A stretch of 64,000 bases of DNA, taken from Rudaeicoccus suwonensis. GTDB lineage: Bacteria > Actinomycetota > Actinomycetes > Actinomycetales > Dermatophilaceae. Below the pieces are notes generated by a model. It was given only the letters and a program-made list of their open reading frames with translations, had not been told where the DNA came from and made no database searches. The stretch is from contig NZ_VIVQ01000003.1 of NCBI RefSeq assembly GCF_007829035.1, positions 62,001-126,000 on the forward strand, written 5' to 3'. The first letter of the stretch is position 1; each line of letters opens with the position of its first letter. The position numbers and the translations under genes are program-made. Below are positions 8,181-16,369 of this stretch, in pieces.

Positions 8181-8239
8181 AAGACCTCCCGGGCTGTGAC
8201 AGCGCTGTCACAGCCGTCAGGTGGTGCCCGGGAGGTCTT
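8181..8239. terminator. Nested palindromes, probable terminator of the DUF1906 gene
   Basis: Bases 8181-8194 and 8226-8239 are a perfect 14-bp inverted repeat. Inside it, 8192-8215 is a separate perfect 24-bp palindrome centred on AGCGCT (TGACAGCGCTGTCA core). On the minus strand the structure lies 65 bases after the stop of the secreted DUF1906 protein. It can fold as one long branched hairpin, most simply a terminator; the inner palindrome also has the symmetry of a repressor operator and lies upstream of the cytochrome-like gene. Confidence 0.6.
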
Positions 8240-8303
8240 GTCGATGCGCCGCCGATTGCATCAGGACCAAAACGCCCCGACATACAACCCGGCGATGTCA
8301 GGG

Positions 8304-9347
8304 TTACCCGAGCAGGCCCGGGGTCTTCAGGTTGGCGACGTCCTGGTCGAAGTTGGTGCCGATGTACTGCGCCTGCGAGTACTGGTAGATGTCGTAGACA
8401 CCGCCGCCGCAGGAGAAGTGGTCCGCCTTGCTGAGGGACGGTGCGCCCTTGGGCCCGACGGTCGCTCCGGAGGGTTCCGGCTCGTAACTGTCGATGATCG
8501 ACGAGGAGAATCCCGGGGTCTTGGTGGCGCTGCAGAAGGCCGCGGTGACATCAGAGTGGGTGGCGTTCAGATAGAAGCCCGGCAGGTAGCCGCCCTTCTT
8601 GACTGCGGTGAACCACGCGGTCAGATAGCTGGAACTCACCGTGTCCTCGATGTCTTTGACGATGAGCGTGCCGGCGGGCGCCTTGGCGTTGGCCTTGGCG
8701 TCCTTGACCGCCAATTGGCCATCGGCCGTGCCTTCCTTGGCGGTGGAGTCGTCTCCGAGGTCGGCGGCCAGGAGGAAGATCTTGATGCCGTTCTTCTTCG
8801 CTACCGTGACTTCTCCGGGCGTCATGTTCCCGCCGCAATGACTCGGCAGGCAGTCGCTGACGTAACGACCCCATACCTTCGGCACGGCACCGGCCCTGGA
8901 TTTGATCGCGTTGACGTGCGCCTGGGTGATGGTTTCGGTGGTGTCGACTCCCCAGGCGCTGGGCGTCGTGGTCACGTGGCGCGCGAGCTTGATCGAGTAG
9001 ATCGGGGTGAGATTCTCGTCGCAATACCAACCTGGGCTGTGCAACGCCCCGCATCCTCCGCCGTTGCTCCGGGTGCACAGTTGCACTGTCGCACCGCCGG
9101 TCTGGTTGTTGTAGACGCGATGCTTGTTGAACTGGTTCTTCAGGTTGTGGGCGCCGTACGAGTAGTACTTCAACGACGGCTTGTTGTTGTTCCAGGAAGC
9201 GCCGGGGTAGATGCACACGTCTCCTGCGGGACAGCCGTGGGAACTGCTCGCGGCCGTCGCATGCGGCGCTGCTGCGAAGGCCCCGACGGGCACGCTGAAC
9301 GACAGTGTCACAACGCTCAACGCGGCGACTTTCGACAATTTCCTCAT
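8304..9347 (-). CDS. Secreted protein with DUF1906 (glycoside-hydrolase-like) domain
   Basis: A 347-residue exported protein. A signal peptide (about 1-33, ending AAAPHATAA) is followed by a cysteine-rich segment (about 38-108; HGCPAGDVCIYPG, CTRSNGGGCG) that resembles peptidase-inhibitor I36-type modules common in secreted actinobacterial proteins. Residues from about 130 to the end look like DUF1906, a TIM-barrel-like domain of the Rv2525c type: AWGVDTTETI, VWGRYVSDC, GIKIFLLAAD, FYLNA and DSYEPEP. Rv2525c-type proteins are linked to cell-wall glycan biology, but no activity can be assigned here. Confidence 0.75.
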   Translation of the reverse strand: MRKLSKVAALSVVTLSFSVPVGAFAAAPHATAASSSHGCPAGDVCIYPGASWNNNKPSLKYYSYGAHNLKNQFNKHRVYNNQTGGATVQLCTRSNGGGCGALHSPGWYCDENLTPIYSIKLARHVTTTPSAWGVDTTETITQAHVNAIKSRAGAVPKVWGRYVSDCLPSHCGGNMTPGEVTVAKKNGIKIFLLAADLGDDSTAKEGTADGQLAVKDAKANAKAPAGTLIVKDIEDTVSSSYLTAWFTAVKKGGYLPGFYLNATHSDVTAAFCSATKTPGFSSSIIDSYEPEPSGATVGPKGAPSLSKADHFSCGGGVYDIYQYSQAQYIGTNFDQDVANLKTPGLLG

Positions 9348-9446
9348 CTTCGTTCCACCTCACCGTGTGATGTACCTGGACCTACTGATCGTGTTCACGG
9401 CGGCGGAGGTCAAGAGTTGGTCTGGACAACTCTGGACGGGTGCTGG

Positions 9447-10421
9447 CTACGCAGGCCATGCCCAGCGAATGCCGTGGCAGCCGGCGCAGGGCCGCGCCAC
9501 GAACATGTGCGCGCACAGCTCGAGGTCGAGATCGAGGTCGCGAATTCGTTCCTCGGGGCCGTCCGGGTGAGACAGGTAGATCTGCCGCACATCGCAGGGC
9601 TGGTGCTCGCCGCTGAATTGCACCCGAAACTCCAGCGGCGGCGACATTGCGTCGAACAAGCACCCCACTTCATTCGCGGGAGGTGGTGATTCTGCGGTCA
9701 ACGGACGCCATGCGCCCGAGTAGTCGAGCGAGTACTCCACGTGGTGGGTCTGACCGGCGCGCAACGGCGCATCGAAGATGATCGGGAACGCCGTGGCCGA
9801 CCCGTGCGTCTGCGGCACGGTGTCCGCTGCCTGACACCCGACGCCGGGCCGAAGCTTGACCGCGGATGCCTGAAGACCGTTGGAGGGCATGAGAATCCGG
9901 ACATGCAATCGAGCGCCATCTGTTCTGGCGACGACAGTTTGAGTGATGTCGACTCTCGAGATGCGTCGATCAGGACCGATGTAGACATGCTCGGAGCGCA
10001 TCAGCGGTTGAGTCTGTTCGTGGCTGTCCCGGATCGCATGATCCAGGCCGGACCGCAACTCGGCGATGTCGGCGGCGAGTCGTGCCGTTGCGGATGCCGG
10101 TGAGCGCGACTGCGTCGCACGCCAGATGGCCTCCACCCGTTCTCGTGCCTCGGCCCACTGCCGCAGATCGTTCTCTGGCACCCCTAAGGCGATCACGATG
10201 CGGTCGAGCTGCCACGCCGGTGGCAGGGAACGCCCGGTGAGGTAGGTGTGCAGCGTCGAGCGCGGAATTCCGGTGTGCCGTGACAGCACGGACAGGCTGA
10301 ACCCGTGCGCCCGGCGCAACTCGTCCAACGTCGCGGCGAAGTCGTCGACCGAATAGATCCCGAGCGTGTCCGGATGGCGACCTGGCTGTGTCGACGCCGG
10401 GCCCGCGCGCTCCATCCCCAT
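9447..10421 (-). CDS. Helix-turn-helix (XRE-like) transcriptional regulator
   Basis: A regulator of about 324 residues. Residues 20-85 form an HTH with the sequence FSLSVLSRHTGIPRSTLHTYL as the two-helix core (longer motif cut here), followed by a linker and about 200 residues of predicted beta-sandwich ending in CHGIRWAW, a C-terminus seen in many actinobacterial regulators of unknown ligand. The open frame extends to 10634, but the first residues there do not look protein-like; the ATG at 10421 (or 10415) is preferred. It lies between two secreted-protein genes on the same strand, which it might control. Confidence 0.72.
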   Translation of the reverse strand: MGMERAGPASTQPGRHPDTLGIYSVDDFAATLDELRRAHGFSLSVLSRHTGIPRSTLHTYLTGRSLPPAWQLDRIVIALGVPENDLRQWAEARERVEAIWRATQSRSPASATARLAADIAELRSGLDHAIRDSHEQTQPLMRSEHVYIGPDRRISRVDITQTVVARTDGARLHVRILMPSNGLQASAVKLRPGVGCQAADTVPQTHGSATAFPIIFDAPLRAGQTHHVEYSLDYSGAWRPLTAESPPPANEVGCLFDAMSPPLEFRVQFSGEHQPCDVRQIYLSHPDGPEERIRDLDLDLELCAHMFVARPCAGCHGIRWAWPA

Positions 10422-10512
10422 GCTCAGAAGTGTCGATACCTTGCTGAGTTTTCTGTGTGAGTAGGCCGCTGTGGACGGATGTCGCTTGAAGAATGAGCGC
10501 GTCGGCAACTCG

Positions 10513-11442
10513 TCACAGATACTGCGGGCCGAAGCCGGTGCACTGCGGCGTGAAGTTGCTCGGTCCGCCCGCCAGTGCGTTGAGCGTGAGCTGCAGCGTG
10601 GGGCTGTCCCAGTTGAGGCCCACATGTCCGACATGGTCGGTCGGGCAGAACCGCTGGATCACGATGTTCTGCGCGCCCGGCAGTGACTGGGTTGCATACG
10701 GGGTGACGACCTCGTCGTTCTCGGTCTGGATGGTGACGTACTTCGGGCCGCTGGGCAGCGGGATGGCGGTGGTCTGGTTGGTGTATGCGGATCCGACCTG
10801 CTGATCCACCAGGGATGGTGCACCGAACAACGTCGCGCCGGTGTTGAACAGCCCGAGAAGTGAGAGTTTCTGGCCCAGGGTCTGTATGCCGGACAAGGTG
10901 GTGCCGTTCGAGCTCTGGCCCCAACCGACATACGTGTTGACCTTGGTGGCACCGCCGTGCAGCTTGATGTAGTTGATGCCCATCGAGCCGCCTTGGCTGT
11001 GGCCGACGATGTCGACCTTGCTCGCGCCTGTCGAGGCGAGCACCTGGCTGATGAATGCCGACACCTGGTTGCCCGAGGACGTCTCGGAGTTCATTCCGCC
11101 GATCCGGCCCGCAGAGAACCACGACATGCCGTAGTTGGTGGCGAACACGCAGTAGCCGGCGTTCTTCAGTGCGGGAGACAACTCCGCGAAGTTGAAGCCG
11201 ATGTTCTCGAAGGTGCCGGGAAGGAGAACGACCGGGTACGGGTGTTCCGAGGTCGGCTTGCATGACCAGTCGTTCGCGCCCGCGACCGAGTCCGGATGCA
11301 GCGCGAATGCCGCGACCGAATCACCCAGAGTGCCGACGGGAAGGGGTGCCGCTTGGGCCGGCCCGGCTGCGCAGACGAAGAAGGCGCCCGCTGTCGCGGC
11401 ACCTGCGAGGGACGTGATGGTGGATCGGCGCAGCGGACGCAT
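10513..11442 (-). CDS. Secreted triacylglycerol lipase (alpha/beta hydrolase)
   Basis: A 309-residue exported lipase. The signal peptide (1-31) ends in PAQA-AP. The mature protein has the lipase class 2/EstA layout: PVVLLPGTFEN for the oxyanion region (70-80), the nucleophile elbow VGHSQGG with Ser149, and a late DHVGHVG that probably supplies the catalytic His. Cysteines at 61 and 98 and near 266 and 301 suit disulfides outside the cell. It should hydrolyse acylglycerols or other esters. It stands alone with its own upstream region (11443-11577). Confidence 0.88.
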   Translation of the reverse strand: MRPLRRSTITSLAGAATAGAFFVCAAGPAQAAPLPVGTLGDSVAAFALHPDSVAGANDWSCKPTSEHPYPVVLLPGTFENIGFNFAELSPALKNAGYCVFATNYGMSWFSAGRIGGMNSETSSGNQVSAFISQVLASTGASKVDIVGHSQGGSMGINYIKLHGGATKVNTYVGWGQSSNGTTLSGIQTLGQKLSLLGLFNTGATLFGAPSLVDQQVGSAYTNQTTAIPLPSGPKYVTIQTENDEVVTPYATQSLPGAQNIVIQRFCPTDHVGHVGLNWDSPTLQLTLNALAGGPSNFTPQCTGFGPQYL

Positions 11443-11577
11443 CGAATGACTCCTTCGTCATGTCGGATCAGGGAGGACGGACGTGATCCGACTGTACTGA
11501 CGAGTAGGTATACGGGGGGTCATTCGGCTGCCAAGACTTCGTCAGCCGGCAAGTGTCAGCGATCGAGGCACACTCGA

Positions 11578-11808
11578 TCAGCGCAGCGCGTAGACCGCGA
11601 TCACGACAATGGCCAAGACCACGGGCACGCCGATGATGACAACCGCCATCCATGCCATCACCCGGTTCATCGGGCGACGGCGACTGGAGGTCAGGCTCGC
11701 CACGAAGGCCACTCCCGGTGCGGTGAGAGGCGTCAGGCCGAGGCGCTCGGCGTCCGGAGGCAGGTGCGGACCGCCGGGACACGGCTCAATGTCGGGTTGT
11801 TTCTCCAT
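11578..11808 (-). CDS. Small single-helix membrane protein
   Basis: A 76-residue protein with a polar N-terminal half (proline- and glycine-rich, CPGGPHLPPDAERLG) and one C-terminal membrane helix (about 52-74, AWMAVVIIGVPVVLAIVVI). No family recognised. The ATG at 11808 has a very strong purine tract (AGGGGGGCAATC) just upstream, so the longer form from 11832 is less likely. The good ribosome-binding site is the main reason to believe the gene. Confidence 0.55.
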   Translation of the reverse strand: MEKQPDIEPCPGGPHLPPDAERLGLTPLTAPGVAFVASLTSSRRRPMNRVMAWMAVVIIGVPVVLAIVVIAVYALR

Positions 11809-12045
11809 GATTGCCCCCCTGTGTGGCAGCACATGCCTGGCATCTGAACGTACTCCACGTCAGGTGAGACGACCAGTGGACCTTGCAGATGCTCGGCCAC
11901 AAGTGGGCCGACGTGACGGCGACTGCCTTGGGCGACCACGAACCTCGGAATCCAGCGCGTCGAATTCAGTCAGCTTTCGCAGATGTGGTCGGGCGGTTCA
12001 GGTAGGTGTCTTGCAACATCCACTGTCGTGGTCCTCGGTTGGCGC

Positions 12046-13095
12046 TCACGATCGACGATGTTGAGCGTGGCCCGGTCCGGGGCCCGTGCTCGCCCGGACG
12101 ATCAATTGGGGCTGCACCGTCGACGGAGCTGGAACCTGACTGGGGTCGTCCATGAGATTCAGCAGGTGATCCACTGCCAAGCGGCCCATCTGCGCGAAGG
12201 GCTGCGCAACCGTCGTCAGGGATGGCGAGCAATATTCCGAGAGTGCGATGTTGTCGACGCCGATGACCGAGATGTCGTCGGGGATCCGGCGGCCCATCTC
12301 GTGCAGCGCACGAATCACGCCGAATGCCATTTCGTCGGACGCGACAAAGATCGCGGTGACGTCCGGAATCCGACCCAGCATCTGTCCGGCTCGATAGCCC
12401 GACTGCGGGGACCAGTCCCCGGCAACTTCTGGCGGGGGAGTGATTCCGGCTTCTTGGAGCGTGCGGCGCCATCCTTCGAGGCGGCTGGATGCGTCCAACC
12501 ACTCGGCAGGCCCGGATACGTGCCACACGGTCCGGTGTCCGAGGTCGATCAGGTGCTGTGTCGCCAGTTGCGCTGCATCGACCTGGTCGACTGCCACCAC
12601 TTCGGTCATCGCGGTGCGGGATCCGTCAGTGGTGATGGTGGGTATCGACCGCGTGAGTTCCTCGATACGAGGACTCACCGAGATCAATGGCAGCGACAGG
12701 ATGATGCCGTCGACACCTTGGTCGGCCAGCAATGACATCGCCTGTTCGACGTCGTGCGTCTGCAAGGAGGGCGTCGTCACCGTCGTGATCGCGAATCCGG
12801 CGTCACGTGCAGCACCTTCGATGCCCAGGGTGACTGCTGTACGTGAGTAGAAGCCAGTCTGTAAGAGCACCAGTCCGATGACGTTGCTGCGGCCGGAGGA
12901 CAGCATCCGCGCCGCGTTGTTGCGTCGGTAGCCCAGTTGCTCGACGGCGGCCATGACCTTGGCCCGCGTCTCTGCTTTGACATGTTGATGCTCGCGCAGC
13001 ACCCGCGACACCGTCTGCGCGGAGACTCCCGCCATCTGCGCTACGTCGGTCATCGCCGGCGGATGCGACCAGCTTCGGGTCGGTTCGGCAGACAT
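12046..13095 (-). CDS. LacI-family repressor of the galactoside locus
   Basis: A 349-residue LacI/GalR protein. The HTH begins at about residue 15 (MTDVAQMAGVSAQTVSRVLR), followed by the hinge helix (NNAARMLSSGRSNVIGLVL) and a periplasmic-binding-protein-like sugar domain to about 335. It is divergent from the importer and GH35 genes. Three sites matching TGTTAkCGmTAACA lie at 13104, 13169 and 13522, and two more precede the secreted enzyme at 20.6 kb. The first is only 8 bases from its own start codon, which suggests autoregulation. It probably releases DNA on binding a galactoside; the ligand is inference. Confidence 0.9.
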   Translation of the reverse strand: MSAEPTRSWSHPPAMTDVAQMAGVSAQTVSRVLREHQHVKAETRAKVMAAVEQLGYRRNNAARMLSSGRSNVIGLVLLQTGFYSRTAVTLGIEGAARDAGFAITTVTTPSLQTHDVEQAMSLLADQGVDGIILSLPLISVSPRIEELTRSIPTITTDGSRTAMTEVVAVDQVDAAQLATQHLIDLGHRTVWHVSGPAEWLDASSRLEGWRRTLQEAGITPPPEVAGDWSPQSGYRAGQMLGRIPDVTAIFVASDEMAFGVIRALHEMGRRIPDDISVIGVDNIALSEYCSPSLTTVAQPFAQMGRLAVDHLLNLMDDPSQVPAPSTVQPQLIVRASTGPGPGHAQHRRS

Positions 13096-13103
13096 GCCGC
13101 AGA

Positions 13104-13117
13104 TGTTAGCGGAAACA
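13104..13117. promoter_or_regulatory. LacI-type operator, 12/14 match
   Basis: TGTTAGCGGAAACA differs from the perfect palindrome TGTTAGCGCTAACA at two positions. It sits 8 bases upstream of the start codon of the divergent lacI gene, so it is well placed for autorepression. Confidence 0.55.
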
Positions 13118-13168
13118 GCAAGAGTTCTATGCAGTGGCAGTTATTTCCGAAACCTGCGAACAAGTCTT

Positions 13169-13182
13169 GGTTATCGATAACA
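13169..13182. promoter_or_regulatory. LacI-type operator in the lacI/importer intergenic region
   Basis: GGTTATCGATAACA contains the perfect 12-bp palindrome GTTATCGATAAC with the central CG usual for LacI-family sites. It lies between the divergent lacI and sugar-binding-protein genes. The same 12-mer recurs at 20698-20709. Confidence 0.75.
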
Positions 13183-13249
13183 TTCGTGCCATGATCGCTG
13201 GGACGGGTCGGCCAGTCGAGTCGGCCAGCAGCATCAAGGAGACTCTGTG

Positions 13250-14569
13250 ATGAAGACACGCAAGGTCCGCGTCGCCGCCGCGGTGACCGTGGTGGCAACG
13301 CTCGCGCTTGCTGGCTGTTCCAGCTCGTCCGGTGACAGTGGATCAGGTGGATCCGCGGGGTCGAGCGGCAGCTCCGGCAAGAAGACGATCTCGTTCTGGG
13401 GTTGGGCGCCCGGCTATGCGCAAGCGGTCAAGGAGTTCAACGCCACGCATCCGGACCTCCAGATCGACTATCAGCAGGTGCAGCCTGGAGCGAAGGGCGG
13501 CTACCAGAAGATGCTCAATGCTGTTAGCGCTAACAATGCGCCGTGCCTGGCGCAGGTCGGCTACGAGACACTCCCGTCATTCGCTGCCCAAGGGGCATTG
13601 CAAGACGTCTCGAAGTATGCCGACGCCGACAGGAGTCAGTTCCAGGCATCAGCGTGGAAGTCGGTCTCGATCGGTTCGGCCGTCTACGGGGCGCCGGTCG
13701 ACATCGGTCCGATGGTGATGTTCTACAACAGGCAACTCTTCGACCAGCTCGGCCTGAAGCCGCCGACCACGTGGGCGGAGTACCAGCAGGACGCAGTCAA
13801 GATCCACAAGGCGAACGCGAATCACTACATCACCTCGCCGTATCTGGACTACGACTACGCCGGCTTCGACTGGCAGGCCGACGCCTCCTGGTTCGGCACC
13901 AGCGGGAACAACTGGACGGTCTCGATCAATTCGGCCGGCAATCAGAAGGTCGCCGCCTTCTGGAACAGCATGGTGGCCCAGCACCTGGTCAGTTCCGCGC
14001 CGATGTACGACCAGTCCTGGTACAACGGCCTCGGCAACGGCGATATCGCCACGGTCGTCGGTGCCGTGTGGCAGGCCGGCATCCTGAAGGGGAGCGTCGC
14101 CGCAGGCAAGGGCAAGTGGGCGGTTGCCCCCATGCCGCAGTGGACTGCCGGCGCCGACGAGGTCGGCAACTCCGGTGGGTCTTCGACCGCGGTGCTCAAG
14201 GGCTGCAAAGACTCTCAGGCGGCATGGCAGTTCGCCGACTGGATGAGCACCGACCGCACGGCATTCAACGGTCTGGTCACCACCGCCGGGCTCTATCCGG
14301 CCGCCACATCGCTGGCGAATCTGCCCGCTCTCAGCTCGGGTGATCCGTATTTCGGCGGACAGAACATTTTCACCACCGTGCAGCGGGCGGCGGCGAATGT
14401 GAACAGCAACTGGACCTGGGGTCCGGTGATGACCACGACTGCGGCCACCTTCGACGACCAGATCAGCAAGGCCTGGGCCGGAACCCAGAGTTTCAGCACG
14501 GCGCTCAACAACATTCAGTCCTCGACCGTCTCAGCGTTGAAGGCGCAGGGTCTGTCCGTTGCCAACTGA
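13250..14569 (+). CDS. Sugar ABC transporter substrate-binding lipoprotein
   Basis: A 439-residue cluster 1 (MalE-like) solute-binding protein. The lipoprotein signal ends in LALAGC (lipid-modified Cys about 23), followed by a Ser/Gly-rich linker and the binding fold starting KKTISFWGWAPGY. The ATG at 13250 is 8 bases after AAGGAG; a GTG three bases earlier is possible. It starts an operon with two permeases and a GH35 beta-galactosidase, so galactosides or galacto-oligosaccharides are the likely cargo. A perfect LacI-type operator lies within the coding region at 13522-13535. Confidence 0.9.
   Translation: MKTRKVRVAAAVTVVATLALAGCSSSSGDSGSGGSAGSSGSSGKKTISFWGWAPGYAQAVKEFNATHPDLQIDYQQVQPGAKGGYQKMLNAVSANNAPCLAQVGYETLPSFAAQGALQDVSKYADADRSQFQASAWKSVSIGSAVYGAPVDIGPMVMFYNRQLFDQLGLKPPTTWAEYQQDAVKIHKANANHYITSPYLDYDYAGFDWQADASWFGTSGNNWTVSINSAGNQKVAAFWNSMVAQHLVSSAPMYDQSWYNGLGNGDIATVVGAVWQAGILKGSVAAGKGKWAVAPMPQWTAGADEVGNSGGSSTAVLKGCKDSQAAWQFADWMSTDRTAFNGLVTTAGLYPAATSLANLPALSSGDPYFGGQNIFTTVQRAAANVNSNWTWGPVMTTTAATFDDQISKAWAGTQSFSTALNNIQSSTVSALKAQGLSVAN
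13522..13535. promoter_or_regulatory. Intragenic LacI-type operator (perfect palindrome)
   Basis: TGTTAGCGCTAACA is a perfect 14-bp palindrome of the LacI/GalR type, about 270 bases inside the binding-protein gene. It uses the rare Leu/Val/Ser/Ala-type codons GTT-AGC-GCT-AAC in a GC-rich gene. It could be a roadblock or a loop partner for the sites at 13104 and 13169. Confidence 0.6.
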
Positions 14570-15497
14570 CGCGACCACAGCCGGGCTCGGTGCGACGAGC
14601 AAGCGCCGGGCCGGGTTGGTCGGCAAGGGTTCCATCGCGATCTTCGTCGTGCCCTTCGTGGTGCTCTTCATCGCGATGTACCTCGCTCCCATCCTGTATG
14701 CCGCAGGCAAGAGTCTGTTCGCGCTCCATCGGTCGGGGCTCGGTCTTGCACCGCCGACGCTGAAATTCGACCCGTGGTCGAACTATTCGCGTGCCTTCCG
14801 TGACGGCGCTTTCACCGGCGGGTTGTTACGCGTACTGATCTTCGGAATCGTCCAGGTGCCAGTGATGTTGGCGCTCGCCCTCGGACTGGCGCTGCTGCTC
14901 GACTCGCGCTCGGCCAAGGCGAAGAGCTTGTTCCGGCTCGCCAGCTTCCTGCCATATGCCGTGCCGGGCGTCAGCGCGGCACTGGTGTGGTCGTTCATGT
15001 ACACGCCGCAGTCCAGTCCGATCAACCACCTGCTCGGTGGCCTTGATGCTTCGATCGCGTTCTTCTCCCCGTCTGTCGTGCTCTGGTCGGTGGCGAACAT
15101 CGTGACGTGGGCCTGGACCGGCTACAACATGCTGATCATCTACTCCTCGCTGCAGACCGTGCCAGAAGAAGTCATCGAGGCAGCGCGGCTCGACGGAGCC
15201 GGCGCCTGGCGGATCGCCTGGAGTGTGAAGGTCCCGATGGTGCGCAGCGCACTCGTGCTCACCACGATCTTCTCGATCATCGGATCAGCCCAGCTGTTCA
15301 ATGAACCCACCGTGCTGCAACCGATTTCGCAGGGGTCGATCGCCTCGACCTACACCCCGATCATGTCGGCGCAGGTCGCGGCGACCGGCGGTGACTACCC
15401 GTACGCCGCAGCGCAGTCGGTGATCCTGGCGGTGCTGGTGGGTGCGGTCTCCCTGATCTTCTTCAAACTCACGCGTCGAGGGGATGACAGCCTGTGA
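14559..15497 (+). CDS. Sugar ABC transporter permease (MalF-like)
   Basis: A 312-residue inner-membrane permease with six predicted helices. The cytoplasmic EAA loop that docks the ATPase reads EEVIEAARLDGAGAWRIAW near residue 207. The start is TTG at 14559, overlapping the binding-protein stop by 11 bases; no ATG or GTG in this frame gives a better start. The stop overlaps the next permease by four bases (GTGA). No ATPase gene follows, so the pair must use an ATPase encoded elsewhere. Confidence 0.9.
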   Translation: MPTDATTAGLGATSKRRAGLVGKGSIAIFVVPFVVLFIAMYLAPILYAAGKSLFALHRSGLGLAPPTLKFDPWSNYSRAFRDGAFTGGLLRVLIFGIVQVPVMLALALGLALLLDSRSAKAKSLFRLASFLPYAVPGVSAALVWSFMYTPQSSPINHLLGGLDASIAFFSPSVVLWSVANIVTWAWTGYNMLIIYSSLQTVPEEVIEAARLDGAGAWRIAWSVKVPMVRSALVLTTIFSIIGSAQLFNEPTVLQPISQGSIASTYTPIMSAQVAATGGDYPYAAAQSVILAVLVGAVSLIFFKLTRRGDDSL

Positions 15498-16369
15498 GCG
15501 CCCAGGTGCGATCGGTCCCGAGGCGGTCGTCTCGGGCGCAGGAGTCGATGACGAGTCGAGTCGCGGTCACTGGGCTCCTTGCTCTCTCGGCCGTGTACTT
15601 CCTTTTCCCGCTGTGGTGGCTTTTCGTCGCTGCCACCAAACCGTTCGGACAGCAATTTTCCGGCAACGGGCTTTGGTTTCAGGGGTTTTCACTCTTCAGC
15701 AATATCCATCGGCTGAGCGTGGAGGATGGCGGAATCTTCTGGCGCTGGATGCTGAACAGCCTCATCTACTGCGGGCTCGGCGCACTCATCGGCACGACGC
15801 TGTCCTCGATGACCGGATATGCGCTCGCGAAGTATCGTTTCACCGGACGCAACGCCCTTTTCGGCTTGATCCTCGCCGCGGTGCTGCTTCCGCAGATCCT
15901 GTTCACCCTGCCGCTGTACCTCATGTTCAGCAGAGTCGGTCTGGTCGGCAACCCGCTGGCGGTGCTGCTGCCGAGCGTCGTCAGCCCGTTCGGTGTCTAC
16001 CTTGCCCGAGTCTTCGCCGCACAGGCGGTGCCCGACGAGGTCGTGGAGGCCGGACGTCTCGACGGCGCAGGGGAATTGCGCATCTTCGGCACGCTCGCAA
16101 CGCGGATGATGATGCCCGCGCTGGTGACGATCTTCTTGTTCCAGTTCGTCAGCATCTGGAACAACTACCTACTGCCGTCGATGGTGCTCGGCTCCGACTC
16201 CACCCAACCCGTCACGGTGGGGCTCGTCGGCTGGAACGCCAGTCACGTCGATGTCGCGCCGGCATACGTGGTGGTCGGCTCGTTCGTTTCGATCATCCCG
16301 TTGATCGTGGCTTTCGTTGCCCTGCAACGCTTCTGGCGTTCGGGTATGACTGCGGGAGCGCTGAAATGA
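15494..16369 (+). CDS. Sugar ABC transporter permease (MalG-like)
   Basis: A 291-residue permease with six helices and the EAA loop DEVVEAGRLDGAGELRIF near residue 184. It starts at GTG 15494 inside the previous stop and ends in an ATGA overlap with the beta-galactosidase gene, so the importer and the hydrolase are one translation-coupled unit. Together with 14559-15497 it forms the membrane channel for the sugar captured by the lipoprotein at 13250. Confidence 0.9.
   Translation: MSAQVRSVPRRSSRAQESMTSRVAVTGLLALSAVYFLFPLWWLFVAATKPFGQQFSGNGLWFQGFSLFSNIHRLSVEDGGIFWRWMLNSLIYCGLGALIGTTLSSMTGYALAKYRFTGRNALFGLILAAVLLPQILFTLPLYLMFSRVGLVGNPLAVLLPSVVSPFGVYLARVFAAQAVPDEVVEAGRLDGAGELRIFGTLATRMMMPALVTIFLFQFVSIWNNYLLPSMVLGSDSTQPVTVGLVGWNASHVDVAPAYVVVGSFVSIIPLIVAFVALQRFWRSGMTAGALK

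Noticed and set aside
9447-9500. CAGCH, a c-type haem motif, near the end of the HTH regulator
   Set aside because: The protein is cytoplasmic, and the spot aligns with the common GYGIRW-type C-terminus of this regulator family; most likely chance.
7452-9689. 745-codon open frame on the plus strand
   Set aside because: It lies antisense to the cytochrome-like and DUF1906 genes; composition is that of a GC-rich shadow frame with no domain.
15484-16365. In-frame extension of 294 codons upstream of the GH35 gene
   Set aside because: It overlaps the permease in another frame, and GH35 enzymes begin near the ATG at 16366, which also gives an ATGA overlap.
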